This document shows, one piece after another, positions 33,687 through 33,972 of a stretch of DNA of 33,972 bases; the stretch's first letter is position 1; every line of letters begins with the position of its first letter. Origin of the DNA: Gammaproteobacteria bacterium (GTDB lineage Bacteria; Pseudomonadota; Gammaproteobacteria; Acidithiobacillales; Acidithiobacillaceae); the NCBI GenBank assembly GCA_023381645.1, contig JAMCRJ010000015.1, forward strand, positions 1 through 33,972. The letters are read 5' to 3'. Below the pieces are notes generated by a model that made no database searches, was not told where the DNA came from, and worked only from the letters and a program-made list of their open reading frames with translations. Made by a program: the position numbers and the translations under genes.

Positions 33687-33972
33687 ATCGGGATAGGAAG
33701 AAGCCTCACGGCCCCTCCCTCCCACACCACCGAACGTACGGATCACGTATCCGGCGGTTCGATGGATTGAATTCTTACCGGGCCGCAAGGCTCGGCACCC
33801 CCAGGTTCTTGAAGTAGCACAATGGTAACGCCAACGCCGTGGCGGCTGTCTTCGACAGCCGCCACGGCCCATGCGCCAACTTGCTGGTGTTCCACGCGGG
33901 AGGAATGACGGGTTGGGCCTACAGGTCACCGGGTTTTAACCCCGTATGTTTGGAAATGCGGGCAAGCATACG
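33687..33972 (-). mobile_element. 3' end of a group II (IIC-like) intron, runs off the window
   Basis: On the minus strand the segment contains the maturase C-terminus, then a domain V-like hairpin (33727-33760: ACCG ... CGGT lower stem, CGGAT/ATCCG upper stem, CGC triad as in class IIC), then a domain VI hairpin (about 33689-33722) with a bulged A in CCTATCCC eight bases from the 3' end CCCGAT. The intron would end at 33687, followed directly by TGGGC, the inner part of an attachment core (GTTGGGC). The 5' part lies outside the window, so intactness is unknown; an in-frame stop in the maturase suggests a degraded copy. Confidence 0.7.
33775..33918 (-). pseudogene. group II intron maturase, C-terminal remnant
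   Basis: The open stretch encodes AWNTSKLAHGPWRLSKTAAT followed by ALALPLCYFKNLGVPSLAAR and a stop. The AHGPWRLS...YF.LG.P.L pattern is the extreme C-terminus of group IIC-type intron reverse transcriptase/maturases. In the same frame, TAG at 33919-33921 interrupts the reading, and the 50 bases beyond it contain two short inverted repeats (CGTATG/CATACG and GGGTTAAAACCC) rather than maturase-like sequence. The protein is therefore probably truncated or rearranged here. Confidence 0.65.

Noticed and set aside
33669..33929. 86-codon minus-strand frame at the right edge as a separate gene
   Set aside because: It is out of frame with the maturase C-terminus it covers and spans intron domains V and VI.

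Overview
The window reads as chromosome of a sulfur-oxidising, CO2-fixing gammaproteobacterium or acidithiobacillus; Acidithiobacillus is my best guess. The reasons are a fused ATP sulfurylase/APS kinase, a proteobacterial phosphoribulokinase next to a metK-ahcY-metF methyl-cycle block (an arrangement I recall as the 'cbb4' region of Acidithiobacillus ferrooxidans), and glycogen phosphorylase. I could run no database search, so the species is an inference. No rRNA, tRNA, CRISPR array or complete transposase is visible.

Layout. (1) 1-3.85 kb: a block that looks GC-richer by eye, possibly acquired. It holds a two-component system (minus strand) divergent from an exported ferritin-like/rubrerythrin protein and a cytochrome b561-type membrane protein; a small membrane protein follows at 3.9-4.15 kb. 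(2) 4.4-8.3 kb: apt, sat-cysC and an NFACT/RqcH-type protein, all plus strand. (3) 8.3-14.4 kb, minus strand: metK, an SAH riboswitch, ahcY, metF, then prk with its own promoter and a PAP2 phosphatase; an outer-membrane beta-barrel gene lies upstream of metK. Adenosine kinase (14.5 kb, plus strand) completes the methyl cycle by removing the adenosine released by AhcY. (4) 15.4-16.3 kb: single-domain rhodanese and a host-attachment-family protein, minus strand. (5) 16.5-25 kb, plus strand: glgP, gpmI, envC, ctpA, a DJ-1/PfpI protein and a periplasmic parvulin, closed by a clear intrinsic terminator. (6) 25.1-29.2 kb: clpS-clpA-selO, tightly packed. (7) 29.2-31.3 kb, minus strand: a uracil-DNA-glycosylase-like protein, a small lipoprotein and a two-lobed nitroreductase.

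(8) 31.3-33.97 kb is the most unusual part: an array of integron gene cassettes, all on the minus strand, with four recognisable attC recombination sites and no integrase gene in the window. Reading from the window end leftwards it is: 3' end of a group IIC-like intron (maturase C-terminus, domain V, domain VI), a Qac-type SMR efflux cassette, attC, a VOC/glyoxalase cassette, attC, an O-methyltransferase cassette with an internal in-frame deletion, attC, a BrnT/BrnA toxin-antitoxin cassette with its own promoter, attC. The nitroreductase follows without an attC of its own. The intron ends exactly where the SMR cassette begins, suggesting insertion into an attachment-site core.

The central genes form a coherent metabolic picture: sulfate activation, methyl-group recycling, carbon fixation, glycogen breakdown and lower glycolysis, cell-envelope maintenance and protein quality control. 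The right end is accessory and mobile.
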